NCBI RefSeq assembly: GCF_002833405.1
Contig: NZ_CP025135.1
Location: 1,531,501 to 1,595,500, forward strand
DNA length: 64,000 nucleotides
From: Planococcus sp. MB-3u-03
GTDB taxonomy: Bacteria > Bacillota > Bacilli > Bacillales_A > Planococcaceae
Reading direction: 5' to 3'
Part shown: one piece after another, positions 38,800 through 47,138 of the stretch
How positions within the stretch are numbered: the first letter of the stretch is position 1
Layout: each line of letters opens with the position of its first letter
Position numbers and translations under genes: made by a program
Notes under the pieces: generated by a model
What the model was told of the DNA's origin: nothing
Databases searched by the model: none
The model's input: only the letters and a program-made list of their open reading frames with translations

Positions 38800-39814
38800 G
38801 CGCGTGCCGTTTCGTGAACGTGGCCAATTTCTAACAAGGCTTTCGGTGTTGATGTCAGAAGGTTATTTGTTTCCTGTTGCCATGACGCTCCTTTTGCCCA
38901 TGCACACAGAACGATTAGATGAAGCGCTCGCGGGCATGGACCGCATATTAAAAGGCGGCGGCAACGCAGCAGAAGTGCTAAAGTTTCTCGGATTCCGCGA
39001 GCGTGTGTTGTTTCCGGTTGAGATTGCCGAGTTTCATGGCAAACTCAGTGAAGCGATGACCGGCATCGCTGCAGGGTTCAAGCGGACCGAAGAAGTGCAG
39101 AAAAAACTGCGCAATATCCTTGTCTATCCGGTCTCGCTGTTAATTCTTACCGCTGCGTTGTTCTTGTTTTTTAGAACCAATTATGTCCCCAATCTGACTG
39201 CGTTGATTTCTTCGCTGCAGCACGGCGAAGAAGGCGAAGGGGTTCCGGTTTATTTGCTGCGCATTCCGGATGTGGCAATCGCTGCTTTCACGGCTGTTGC
39301 GTTAATAATTATTGGCTTTCGTGAATATATAAAGCGGCAGCCTGCAGAGCGTCAAATTTCACTATTGATCAAATTGCCGGTCATTGGCCCCGTAATGCGT
39401 CTTTATTGGTCGCAAATCGCTTCGCGGGAACTTGGTACGTTATTGCATAGCGGGATTTCCTTGCAGGAAGCGCTAAAATTATTGCGCGTCCAGCGGCACC
39501 ACGCTATCATCAGCCAGATTGCTGAATCGTTGCACGACGAAGTCAAGACCGGTATCGCTCTGTCAGTTGCTGTTGGGCGCCATGACTTTGCGGCAAACGA
39601 CATGGCGGCATTCATCCGCCACGGTGAAGCAACCGGCATGCTCGGGAAAGAATTGATGCTCTATAGCGAAGTGTTGCTCGACCGAATTGAACTGCAAGCC
39701 CAACGTTCATTGAAAATCATCCAGCCCAGTTTCTTTGTGTTGATTGCTGTTTGTATCGTTGCCGCCTATTTGGCCATTCTCTTGCCGATGTACAATCTCG
39801 TCCATACGATTTAA
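38771..39814 (+). CDS. comGB: Competence pilus inner-membrane protein ComGB
   Basis: 347 residues with the GspF/PilC fold: two homologous halves (ISLQEALKLL in the second) and three long hydrophobic helices at about residues 115-140, 170-190 and 315-345. It is the platform protein of the pseudopilus. Start GTG 38771, nine bases after GGAG, overlapping comGA by 29 bases. Confidence 0.9.
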   Translation: MRFIPVSNSRRVPFRERGQFLTRLSVLMSEGYLFPVAMTLLLPMHTERLDEALAGMDRILKGGGNAAEVLKFLGFRERVLFPVEIAEFHGKLSEAMTGIAAGFKRTEEVQKKLRNILVYPVSLLILTAALFLFFRTNYVPNLTALISSLQHGEEGEGVPVYLLRIPDVAIAAFTAVALIIIGFREYIKRQPAERQISLLIKLPVIGPVMRLYWSQIASRELGTLLHSGISLQEALKLLRVQRHHAIISQIAESLHDEVKTGIALSVAVGRHDFAANDMAAFIRHGEATGMLGKELMLYSEVLLDRIELQAQRSLKIIQPSFFVLIAVCIVAAYLAILLPMYNLVHTI

Positions 39815-39825
39815 GGAGGAATACG

Positions 39826-40143
39826 ATGAACAAATTAAAAAACCAACGAGGCTTTACGCTTATTGAAATGTTGATTGTCATGTTGATCATCACAGTATTG
39901 ATCGCAATCGCCATCCCGAATGTCTCGAAACAGACATCAGCGGTCGATGAAAAAGGCTGCAAGGCATTCGTCCAGATGGTTCAGGGCCAAGTAGAATCTT
40001 ACCGAATGGATAAAAAAGCGATACCGGCGATGGCAGATTTGGTGTCTGAAGGCTATTTAAAAACAGGTGAGACGAGCTGCCCGAACGGGGAAGTGATCAA
40101 TATTTCAGTTGATGGCGTGGTGAGCTCATCAAAAGGATCCTAA
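39826..40143 (+). CDS. comGC: Major competence pseudopilin ComGC
   Basis: 105 residues from ATG 39826 after TTAAGGAGGA. The type IV prepilin site is RGFTLIEMLIVMLII with cleavage after the glycine by ComC peptidase, then a hydrophobic stalk helix. Two cysteines (KGC and SC) could form the family's disulphide. It is the main building block of the DNA-uptake pseudopilus. Confidence 0.93.
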   Translation: MNKLKNQRGFTLIEMLIVMLIITVLIAIAIPNVSKQTSAVDEKGCKAFVQMVQGQVESYRMDKKAIPAMADLVSEGYLKTGETSCPNGEVINISVDGVVSSSKGS

Positions 40144-40548
40144 AAAGCAGTTCAGGCTTTACATTGATTGAAATGCTACTGGTGTTGATGGCGGTCGGAA
40201 TCAGTGCCTCACTTGTTGTGGCTTCTGCTGCATCGCTCGAAAGAAAGCGGGAAGAAGACCGTTTTTTCGCATTGCTGGAGCAAGATATTCATTATGCGCA
40301 AAGCCAGAGTTATTCACTCAGTACATCCGTAACTTTGGTTTTGGAACCACAAGCCAGGTTATGAAGTGACGTATGGATTAAGCTATCCAGGATATTCCAG
40401 GGCCATGCCGAAATCGATCCACTTGAACGCGGCCAGCAATATTCGTCAAGTATACTTCACGCCGAGTGGGTCGATTTTCCAGCCAGGCACAATGCGCTTT
40501 TCGACCAGCACCGGTGAAAGGACGGTGACAATCCATCTTGAAAAGGGC
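40128..40548 (+). pseudogene. comGD: Pseudopilin ComGD, frame broken and start unresolved
   Basis: The prepilin motif SSGFTLIEMLLVLMAVGISA is at about 40149-40208, but no ATG, GTG or TTG lies upstream in this frame before a stop at 40110; the start given is only the left limit of the plausible coding stretch. The frame breaks near 40355, where an extra C seems inserted; the protein goes on with GYEVTYGLSYPGYSRAMPKS. The sequence then runs without a stop into comGE, which suggests another undetected lesion. Minor pseudopilin of the DNA-uptake machine. Confidence 0.7.
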
Positions 40549-40854
40549 GTGTGGTGGTTTCAAAATGACAAGGGCATCTCTATGGCGGAAACGATGCTCA
40601 GCCTGTTTATGGTATTTCTCGTATTCGGTTCGCTCCTGCCGCTAGCCCATGAGATGCAGGTCAGGCTCGAACTGAAGAAAGAGCGTCTCACGGCTTATGA
40701 GACTTTGCATGAAGCGGCAAAAACCATTGCCTCTGCAGGCAGTACAGAAGGCCAGCGCTCAGTGAACGGCATCTTGTATTCCTGGCAAGCGGAAGGCCCT
40801 TGTGTTGACTACGTGGATTTTCAAGGCAAGCAGGTGCGTCTATGCATCGAGTGA
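40549..40854 (+). CDS. comGE: Minor pseudopilin ComGE
   Basis: About 101 residues if it starts at GTG 40549; ATG 40582 is the alternative and has AAGGG seven bases upstream. KGISMAETMLSLFMVFLVFG resembles the prepilin region of ComGE (KGFSxxETM in B. subtilis), which favours the longer form. It is in the same frame as the end of comGD with no stop between them. The end overlaps comGF by 13 bases. Confidence 0.72.
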   Translation: MWWFQNDKGISMAETMLSLFMVFLVFGSLLPLAHEMQVRLELKKERLTAYETLHEAAKTIASAGSTEGQRSVNGILYSWQAEGPCVDYVDFQGKQVRLCIE

Positions 40855-41282
40855 ACATTCGTTCATCAAAAGGATTTACGTTTCTTGACAGCCTATTGGA
40901 GTTGTTGGCATTGTCGATTATGCTGCCGCTTGCCGTCCTGTTTTATTTATTCAGCACACATTTTATGTTAGATCTGGATTCCGGCGCCACGGAGTTCCGT
41001 TTGTTTACGCTGGAGCTGCAGCAGTATCTGAATGGCAGCGAACAAATTTATATCGTGCGCGATGGGAAAGGCATGCGCATTGTCCAAGGCGCCATTGTTT
41101 ACGATGTCGAATTGTACGGTAGCGTCGTACGTAAGCGGAAAAACCAGCTCGGTCATGAAATCATGCTGACCGATGTGAAAAACAGCATGTTTCAATTAGA
41201 AGGCAAGCGTTTAACCATTCAGCTGGAATTCCAAAGCGGCGCAAAAGAGGAGGTCGATTATGCGCTTGCGCTTCCTGACTAG
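40842..41282 (+). CDS. comGF: Minor pseudopilin ComGF
   Basis: 146 residues. The prepilin-like N terminus SSKGFTFLDSLLELLALSIMLPLAVLFYLF and LTLELQQYLNGSEQIYI match the ComGF family. ATG 40842 follows AGGTG. Overlaps comGE and comGG, so translation is coupled. Confidence 0.88.
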   Translation: MHRVNIRSSKGFTFLDSLLELLALSIMLPLAVLFYLFSTHFMLDLDSGATEFRLFTLELQQYLNGSEQIYIVRDGKGMRIVQGAIVYDVELYGSVVRKRKNQLGHEIMLTDVKNSMFQLEGKRLTIQLEFQSGAKEEVDYALALPD

Positions 41283-41463
41283 CCAATCCGGTGCAGTCTA
41301 TCCACTGTCTCTCGTGTTTTTTCTGTCCGCACTGACCTTGTTATCCCATATGGTGCTGCTTTATGCGATTGAATATCAAACTTATGATAGTTTGGAAAAT
41401 GTTCATAGAAATGCTACTATACAACTACTGATGGAAATTGGGCAAAATAAAATCCCTGAGTAG
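41260..41463 (+). CDS. comGG: ComGG-like minor pseudopilin, short
   Basis: 67 residues behind GAGGAGG. A signal-like hydrophobic helix (QSGAVYPLSLVFFLSALTLLSHMVLLY) and the place in the operon fit ComGG, but the family is usually about 120 residues, and the C-terminal half is missing. Either a true short form or a further lesion; the aroK start lies 20 bases downstream, leaving no room for the rest. Confidence 0.7.
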   Translation: MRLRFLTSQSGAVYPLSLVFFLSALTLLSHMVLLYAIEYQTYDSLENVHRNATIQLLMEIGQNKIPE

Positions 41464-41482
41464 GGTAGTACGGGTGGGAACA

Positions 41483-42007
41483 ATGAACAGAATATATTTA
41501 ATCGGTTTTATGGGCTGTGGAAAAAGTGCGGTCGGCAGGAGGCTAAGTTTTTTATTGAAAATGCCTTATTATGACATGGACAAAGAAATTGTCCGTCAAA
41601 TGGGCATGACGATACCGGAAATCTTCGAACGTTTCGGCGAAGAATATTTCAGGAATCTCGAAACGGAATTTTTGCAAAATTTGCAACAGGATCATTGCAT
41701 CATCTCTACTGGCGGCGGGGTTACGATGCGCAAAGTGAACCAGCGTCTCATGCGCCAGACAGGGCTCGTGTTATTTTTGGATGCGCCTTTCAAGGAAATT
41801 TGGCGGCGTATTCACAAAGACCCGAACCGCCCGATCGTCAGGCGCTCGACGCGCGAGGAAATCGAAGCGCTCCATAAATCGCGTTACCGCGATTACAAAC
41901 GGACGGCGCATATTACCATCCGGACCGAACACCGCACGCTGCGGCAGATTACCCAATATGCTGCATTTCAAGTTAAACGGCTGAAGACGAATGATCAGCA
42001 CGCATAA
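41483..42007 (+). CDS. aroK: Shikimate kinase
   Basis: 174 residues from ATG 41483, with GGTGGG just upstream. P-loop GFMGCGKS at residues 8-15, shikimate-binding DMDKEI and RNLETEFL, STGGGV and the lid region DPNRPIVRR are present. It phosphorylates shikimate in aromatic amino-acid synthesis. It follows the com operon closely, as in several Bacillales. Confidence 0.93.
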   Translation: MNRIYLIGFMGCGKSAVGRRLSFLLKMPYYDMDKEIVRQMGMTIPEIFERFGEEYFRNLETEFLQNLQQDHCIISTGGGVTMRKVNQRLMRQTGLVLFLDAPFKEIWRRIHKDPNRPIVRRSTREEIEALHKSRYRDYKRTAHITIRTEHRTLRQITQYAAFQVKRLKTNDQHA

Positions 42008-42147
42008 TAACAAAACATTCGTGTTTGAGGCATTAAGGTAAAAAAGATTGCGCTTCCGTCGATTCAATGTTAGGATGTAGTCGAAGTTATACTATTCTGT
42101 ATAGCGGGATGGACCAATTCAACATTGATTTGGGCGGATGATTGTAC

Positions 42148-42346
42148 GGGGAGAGAACGCATTGGCGTCGCCGAAGGAGCAAATGAGTAAATCATGAATC
42201 TCTCAGGCAAAAAGACTCGTACAGGACGCATCTCTGGAGAATGCTGACGATGTGCAGCTACCGATGAGGAAAGCCGTTACGGTAAACTTTCAGGTGCCAG
42301 GACAGAGAATTCCCTTTTATTGTAAAGGGGATTTTCTGTCCTTTTT
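42148..42346 (+). promoter_or_regulatory. Glycine riboswitch (tandem) with terminator, upstream of gcvT
   Basis: Aptamer 1 is canonical: GGGAGAGAACGC, GCCGAAGGAGCAAA, TCTCTCAGGCAAAAAGAC and CTCTGGAGAATGC. Aptamer 2 (about 42255-42308) is more divergent: CTACCGATGAGGAAAG, ACTTTCAGGTGCCAGGACAGAG. A GGACAGA...TCTGTCC hairpin with TTTTTT follows at 42299-42346. Glycine binding should turn on the cleavage operon. Confidence 0.93.
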
Positions 42347-42376
42347 TGTGTGCTTTGAAAACAGGAGGGAAAGAGA

Positions 42377-43470
42377 TTGGGACAATTGAAGCGAACACCT
42401 TTGTTTGACTCGTATGCCCGCTACGGCGGAAAGACGATCGATTTCGGCGGATGGGAATTGCCGGTGCAATTTTCTTCCATCAAGGACGAGCATGAAGCAG
42501 TCCGCACTAAAGCGGGATTGTTTGATGTTTCCCATATGGGCGAGATATTCGTCTCGGGCCCGGACAGTCTGTCTTATTTACAGAAATTGCTGACCAATGA
42601 TGTATCGAAGCTTCAGGACGGCCAGGCGCAATACACGGCGATGTGCTATGAAGATGGCGGCACGATCGATGATTTGCTCGTCTACAAACTCGAAGATGAG
42701 CGCTATTTGCTGGTGGTCAATGCATCGAATATCGACAAGGATTTCGAATGGATGCAAAACATCACGAAGGCGAAGTCGAACTTGATAACGCCTCGGAACG
42801 TTTTGGCTTGTTGGCGCTGCAAGGGCCTCTGGCTGAAAAGTATTGGCTGCGTTGACGGAAGAAGATTTGTCATCAATCCGTCCATTCCGCTTTAAAGACC
42901 AAGTAGCGGTCGCTGGACAGCAAGTATTGGTTTCGCGAACTGGCTACACGGGAGAAGATGGATTTGAAATCTATGGCAGTCCAGAAGCCGTTACGGCTCT
43001 ATGGGACCGGATTCTTGAGGCGGGTGAATCACAAGGCGTCGTACCGGCAGGACTCGGTGCACGCGATACGCTGCGTTTTGAGGCAGGGCTTGCGCTATAC
43101 GGCCAAGAATTGTCAAAGAAATCACGCCGCTCGAAGCCGGCATCGGTTTTGCGGTCAAATTGAAAAAGAATCCGACTTTATCGGGAAACAGGCTTTAATG
43201 GATCAAAAGAAGCTGGGGTACCCCGCAAATCCGTCGGCATCGAAATGATCGACAAGGGCATCCCGCGCCATGGCTATGCGGTTTACAAGGGCGATGAGAA
43301 AATCGGCGAAGTCACGACCGGTACACAGTCGCCGACATTGAAAAGAATATCGGGCTGGCTTTGCTGGATGCTGAGCATAATGAGCTGGGCACGGAAGTGG
43401 ATGTCGAAATCCGCAATAAGCGGCTTAAAGCAAAATTATCGCAGCGCCATTTTATAAACGCTCTAAATAA
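42377..43470 (+). pseudogene. gcvT: Aminomethyltransferase GcvT (glycine cleavage T protein), seven missing bases
   Basis: The protein can be followed across frames: [74 protein letters not shown] and [11 protein letters not shown], ending FYKRSK with TAA at 43468-43470; about 365 residues. Seven single-base deletions (near 42766, 42836, 43117, 43167, 43207, 43340 and 43434) explain the frame changes exactly, nearly all in A runs. Start TTG 42377 after AGGAGGG. It transfers the methylene group to THF and releases ammonia. Confidence 0.9.
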
Positions 43471-43497
43471 TCCGAATAAAGAAGGGGACTGCACACG

Positions 43498-44863
43498 ATG
43501 AAACATCGCTATCTACCAATGACTTCCCAAGATGAAAAGACATGCTCGAGACGATCGGCGTCCAATCGATCGACGAATTGTTTTCAGACATTCCTGAAAA
43601 GTACGCTTTAAAGGCGAATACAACATCAAGCCTGCAAAATCCGAATCGGCCTTGACGAAAGAATTGGCACAGCTCGCCGGCAAGAATGCGGATTCTGTCC
43701 GCTACGCCTCTTTCCTCGGCGCGGGTGTCTATGACCATTACAAACCGATCATTGTCGATCACGTCATCTCCCGTTCTGAATTTTACACAGCCTATACGCC
43801 TTACCAGCCGGAAATCTCCCAAGGGGAATTGCAGGCGATCTTTGAAATTCAGACGATGATCGCTGAACTCACCGGCATGGATATCGCGAACTCTTCCATG
43901 TACGACGGCGGAACAGCGCTAGCAGAAGCGGGCATGCTCGCAGCCGGCCAGACGCGCCGCAAGAAAATCCTCGTTTCCCGTGCTGTTCATCCGGAGTCGA
44001 GAGACGTTGTCCGCACTTATGCACTCGGCCAGTCAATCGATGTTGTAGAGGTTCCGCTCAAAGACGGCCGCACGGATAACGATGCCTTGAAAGAAATGGT
44101 CGATGAAAACACCGCGACCGTCATGGTCCAATACCCGAACTTTTTCGGTCAAATAGAAAACTTGAAGGAAATCGAACCGATCGTCCACGAGACAGGCGCT
44201 TTGTTCACGGTATCATCCAATCCTCTGGCACTCGGCGCACTTACGCCTCCAGGTAAATTCGGCGCAGATATTACAGTCGGCGATGCACAGCCGTTCGGCA
44301 TTCCTGAAGCATTCGGCGGGCCTCATTGCGGCTATTTCGCCGTAACGCAGAAATTGATGCGCAAAGTTCCGGGGCGTCTTGTCGGCGAAACGACAGACGA
44401 TGAAGGCAGACGCGGATTCGTATTGACTTTGCAAGCGCGCGAACAGCATATCCGCCGCGACAAAGCGACATCGAATATTTGCTCTAACCAAGCATTGAAC
44501 GCCCTGGCGGCATCTGTTGCCATGACGGCGCTCGGCAAGGAAGGTACGAAAGAAATCGCGGTGCAAAACATCGCCAAAACGCAATACATGAAGCAGCAGC
44601 TGAAGAAATCCGGCTTCGAGATTGCATTTGATGGCGCCCATTTCAATGAAATTGCCGTCAAGCTCGGCTCATCGGTCAAGGAATTGAATGTGGCTTTATT
44701 TGAAAAAGGCATGATCGGCGGCTATGATCTCGGCTTGAGCTACGACGAGCTGCAAGGGCATGTGCTGATTGCGGTCACTGAGCAGCGTTCTAAAGAAGAA
44801 ATCGACGCGTTTGTACAGGAAATCGATGCATTCGTGCGAGAAACGGAGGCTTCCCATGCATAA
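43498..44863 (+). pseudogene. gcvPA: Glycine dehydrogenase (decarboxylating) subunit 1, two frameshifts
   Basis: About 455 residues across frames, from MKHRYLPMTSQDEKDMLETIG to the C terminus at 44863; [30 protein letters not shown] and [11 protein letters not shown] are conserved. One A is missing near 43538 and one near 43599; from about 43600 the frame is intact. Forms the P protein with GcvPB, taking the carboxyl group off glycine. GAAGGGG lies ten bases before ATG 43498. Confidence 0.91.
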
Positions 44864-46328
44864 AGACAACCAGCCACTCATTTTTGAAATGACCAAACAA
44901 GGCCGTGTCGGCTACAGCTTGCCGGAACTTGATGTGCCGGAAGTGGATTTGACTGAATTGCTCGGCCAAGAACTAGTACGCGAAGAGTTTGCCGAACTGC
45001 CGGAAGTCTCGGAACTCGACATCATGCGTCATTACACAGCACTTTCAAAACGCAACCACGGCGTCGATTCCGGATTCTACCCGCTCGGCTCGTGCACAAT
45101 GAAATACAATCCGAAAATCAATGAATCCGTTGCCCGTTACTCCGGATTCGCGAACATCCACCCGCTGCAGGAAGAATCGACTGTCCAAGGCGCGATGGAA
45201 TTGATGTATGACCTTCAGGAACACTTGAAGGAAATTACCGGCATGGACGAAGTGACACTTCAGCCGGCCGCTGGTGCGCACGGTGAATGGACGGGCCTCA
45301 TGATGATCCGTGCTTTCCACGAAGCGAATGGTGATTTCAACCGCACGAAAGTCATTGTGCCGGATTCTGCCCACGGAACAAACCCAGCTTCTGCGACAGT
45401 CGCTGGTTTCGAGACAGTGACTGTGAAATCGAACGAACACGGTCTTGTCGACCTGGAAGACTTGAAGCGCGTAGTCGGAGACGATACAGCGGCACTCATG
45501 CTGACGAACCCGAACACGCTCGGCCTTTTCGAAGAAGATATCCTTGAAATGGCATCGATCATCCACAAAGTCGGCGGCAAGCTGTATTACGACGGAGCGA
45601 ATTTGAACGCGGTCATGTCAAAAGCACGCCCTGGCGATATGGGCTTTGATGTCGTCCATTTGAACTTGCATAAAACCTTCACCGGCCCGCACGGCGGTGG
45701 CGGCCCAGGATCCGGACCAGTCGGCGTCAACGCAGACCTGATCCCGTATTTGCCGAAGCCGATCCTCATCAAGACCGAGGAAGGCTTCACATTCGATTAC
45801 AACCGCCCTGAGTCCATCGGGCGCGTCAAGCCGTTCTATGGCAACTTCGGCATCAATGTCCGTGCCTATACCTATATCCGCACAATGGGGCCGGACGGCT
45901 TGAAAAAAGTGACGGAATACGCTGTATTGAACGCCAATTATATGATGCGCCGCCTCGCGCCTCATTTCGATTTGCCATACGACCGCCATTGCAAGCATGA
46001 ATTTGTGCTTAGCGGACGCCGCCAGAAAAAACTCGGCGTCAGAACGCTCGATATGGCAAAACGCCTGCTTGACTTCGGTTACCATCCGCCGACGATCTAC
46101 TTCCCGCTTAACGTGGAAGAAGGCATGATGATTGAGCCTACCGAGACGGAATCGAAAGAAACGCTCGATGACTTTATCGATGCGATGATCCAAATTGCGC
46201 GTGAAGTGGAAGAAAACCCGGAGATCGTCCAAAATGCACCGCATACGACGGTCATCAACCGGTTGGATGAAACGAAAGCGGCTCGTAAGCCAGTTCTTCG
46301 TTATCAGAAACCTGCAGACAGCGAATGA
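44856..46328 (+). CDS. gcvPB: Glycine dehydrogenase (decarboxylating) subunit 2
   Basis: 490 residues from ATG 44856 behind ACGGAGG, overlapping gcvPA by eight bases. The PLP lysine is in [29 protein letters not shown] and [11 protein letters not shown] also fit. With GcvPA it makes the P protein of the glycine cleavage system. The H protein gene is not in this window. A strong terminator follows. Confidence 0.96.
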   Translation: MHKDNQPLIFEMTKQGRVGYSLPELDVPEVDLTELLGQELVREEFAELPEVSELDIMRHYTALSKRNHGVDSGFYPLGSCTMKYNPKINESVARYSGFANIHPLQEESTVQGAMELMYDLQEHLKEITGMDEVTLQPAAGAHGEWTGLMMIRAFHEANGDFNRTKVIVPDSAHGTNPASATVAGFETVTVKSNEHGLVDLEDLKRVVGDDTAALMLTNPNTLGLFEEDILEMASIIHKVGGKLYYDGANLNAVMSKARPGDMGFDVVHLNLHKTFTGPHGGGGPGSGPVGVNADLIPYLPKPILIKTEEGFTFDYNRPESIGRVKPFYGNFGINVRAYTYIRTMGPDGLKKVTEYAVLNANYMMRRLAPHFDLPYDRHCKHEFVLSGRRQKKLGVRTLDMAKRLLDFGYHPPTIYFPLNVEEGMMIEPTETESKETLDDFIDAMIQIAREVEENPEIVQNAPHTTVINRLDETKAARKPVLRYQKPADSE

Positions 46329-46331
46329 TAT

Positions 46332-46367
46332 AAAAAAACCCCGGAAGCAATTGCTTCCGGGGTTTTT
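46332..46367. terminator. Terminator between gcvPB and the rhodanese gene
   Basis: AAACCCCGGAAGC and GCTTCCGGGGTTT form a perfect 13-bp stem around AATT, with A and T runs on both sides. Confidence 0.95.
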
Positions 46368-46369
46368 GA

Positions 46370-46750
46370 TTATTTGGATTTAATTTTGCCTGTCCATTTT
46401 TTGAAGCCGCCCTGCAATTGGAATAATTGCTCATAGCCTTTTTTCTTCAGGAACAGTGCAACGCGTCCGCTTCTTGCCCCGTTCTGGTCATAAAGATAGA
46501 CCGGTTTGTCGGCACGGATTTCCTTGTAGCGCTGGCGCAATTGCGATTGCGGGATGTTGCGCGCCCCAAGAATATGGCCGGCTGCGAAATCTTTTGGTTC
46601 CCGGACATCGATGAGCTGCGCTTTTCGGTAGCCTTGAATGAATTCTTCCTGGTTCAGATCGGTGACTGCTTTGCGGATGCGCAGGAAGGAGACGACCGCA
46701 AAGATGAGGATGGCAATGACGACACCCAATGTGATATACAATAATTCCAC
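46370..46750 (-). CDS. yqhL: Membrane-anchored rhodanese-like protein YqhL, no active-site cysteine
   Basis: 126 residues: one N-terminal membrane helix (about residues 3-25), then a rhodanese domain with LIDVREPKDFAAGHILGARNIP and LQGGFKKW. The active-site loop reads YLYDQNGARSGR: the position of the catalytic cysteine is an aspartate, so classical sulphurtransferase activity is unlikely. It matches B. subtilis YqhL in position. Role unknown. Confidence 0.88.
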   Translation of the reverse strand: MELLYITLGVVIAILIFAVVSFLRIRKAVTDLNQEEFIQGYRKAQLIDVREPKDFAAGHILGARNIPQSQLRQRYKEIRADKPVYLYDQNGARSGRVALFLKKKGYEQLFQLQGGFKKWTGKIKSK

Positions 46751-47057
46751 TGTTCTTGCCCCTTTCTATACTTACTCATTATAAGAGATATGGTGACGGA
46801 TATTCAATGGCTATGTTACAGTAATCTGGGCAAATCAGAGGCAATCCTGTGAAGCATGTGGGCAGGAGGCGCGCTGTGGCTGGACTTTCAGTTGTCAAGT
46901 GCTTTCAACAGGAAAATAAATCGATTTTTGTGCTGATTAATGCGAACATACGTGTCTTTCGTCTCATTTTAACGAAAGGGAAAACGCAGAACCCTTGCCA
47001 TTGCTCGATTATCCCGCCGCGCAAATTTTCCATCAGAAAAATGTTATTGCGAGTGAG
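46751..47057. other. Intergenic region between divergent yqhL and nrdJ
   Basis: About 300 bases before the NrdR boxes. I see no gene with a ribosome binding site and no B12 riboswitch. A CTTTCGT/ACGAAAG inverted repeat (46956-46978) is the only structure noticed. Confidence 0.5.
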
Positions 47058-47105
47058 TTTCAATATATAGTATCATGGGAATTGTAATAATACTATATAT
47101 AGTGT
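47058..47105 (+). promoter_or_regulatory. Paired NrdR boxes upstream of nrdJ
   Basis: Box 1 TTTCAATATATAGTAT (47058-47073) and box 2 ATACTATATATAGTGT (47090-47105) both fit the NrdR consensus ACACWATATATWGTGT in the core. They are 32 bases apart, about three helical turns, as usual for NrdR pairs. This predicts repression of nrdJ by NrdR. Confidence 0.82.
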
Positions 47106-47138
47106 TAAGCCCATATAATATAAAGGAGGATTTGTCAA

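Noticed and set aside
42377..43605. True decay of the glycine cleavage operon
   Set aside because: Codons between lesions are fully conserved, gcvPB and the riboswitch are intact, and nearly all changes are one-base losses in A runs.
46849..47070. 73-codon open frame upstream of nrdJ
   Set aside because: Its end runs into the first NrdR box, it has no ribosome binding site, and its composition is not protein-like.
47114..47119. TATAAT just before nrdJ as a -10 box
   Set aside because: Transcription from it would start inside the ribosome binding site; the AT-rich stretch is more likely incidental.
46751..47138. B12 riboswitch upstream of nrdJ
   Set aside because: Looked for because the enzyme uses cobalamin, but no B12-box or typical leader structure could be seen.
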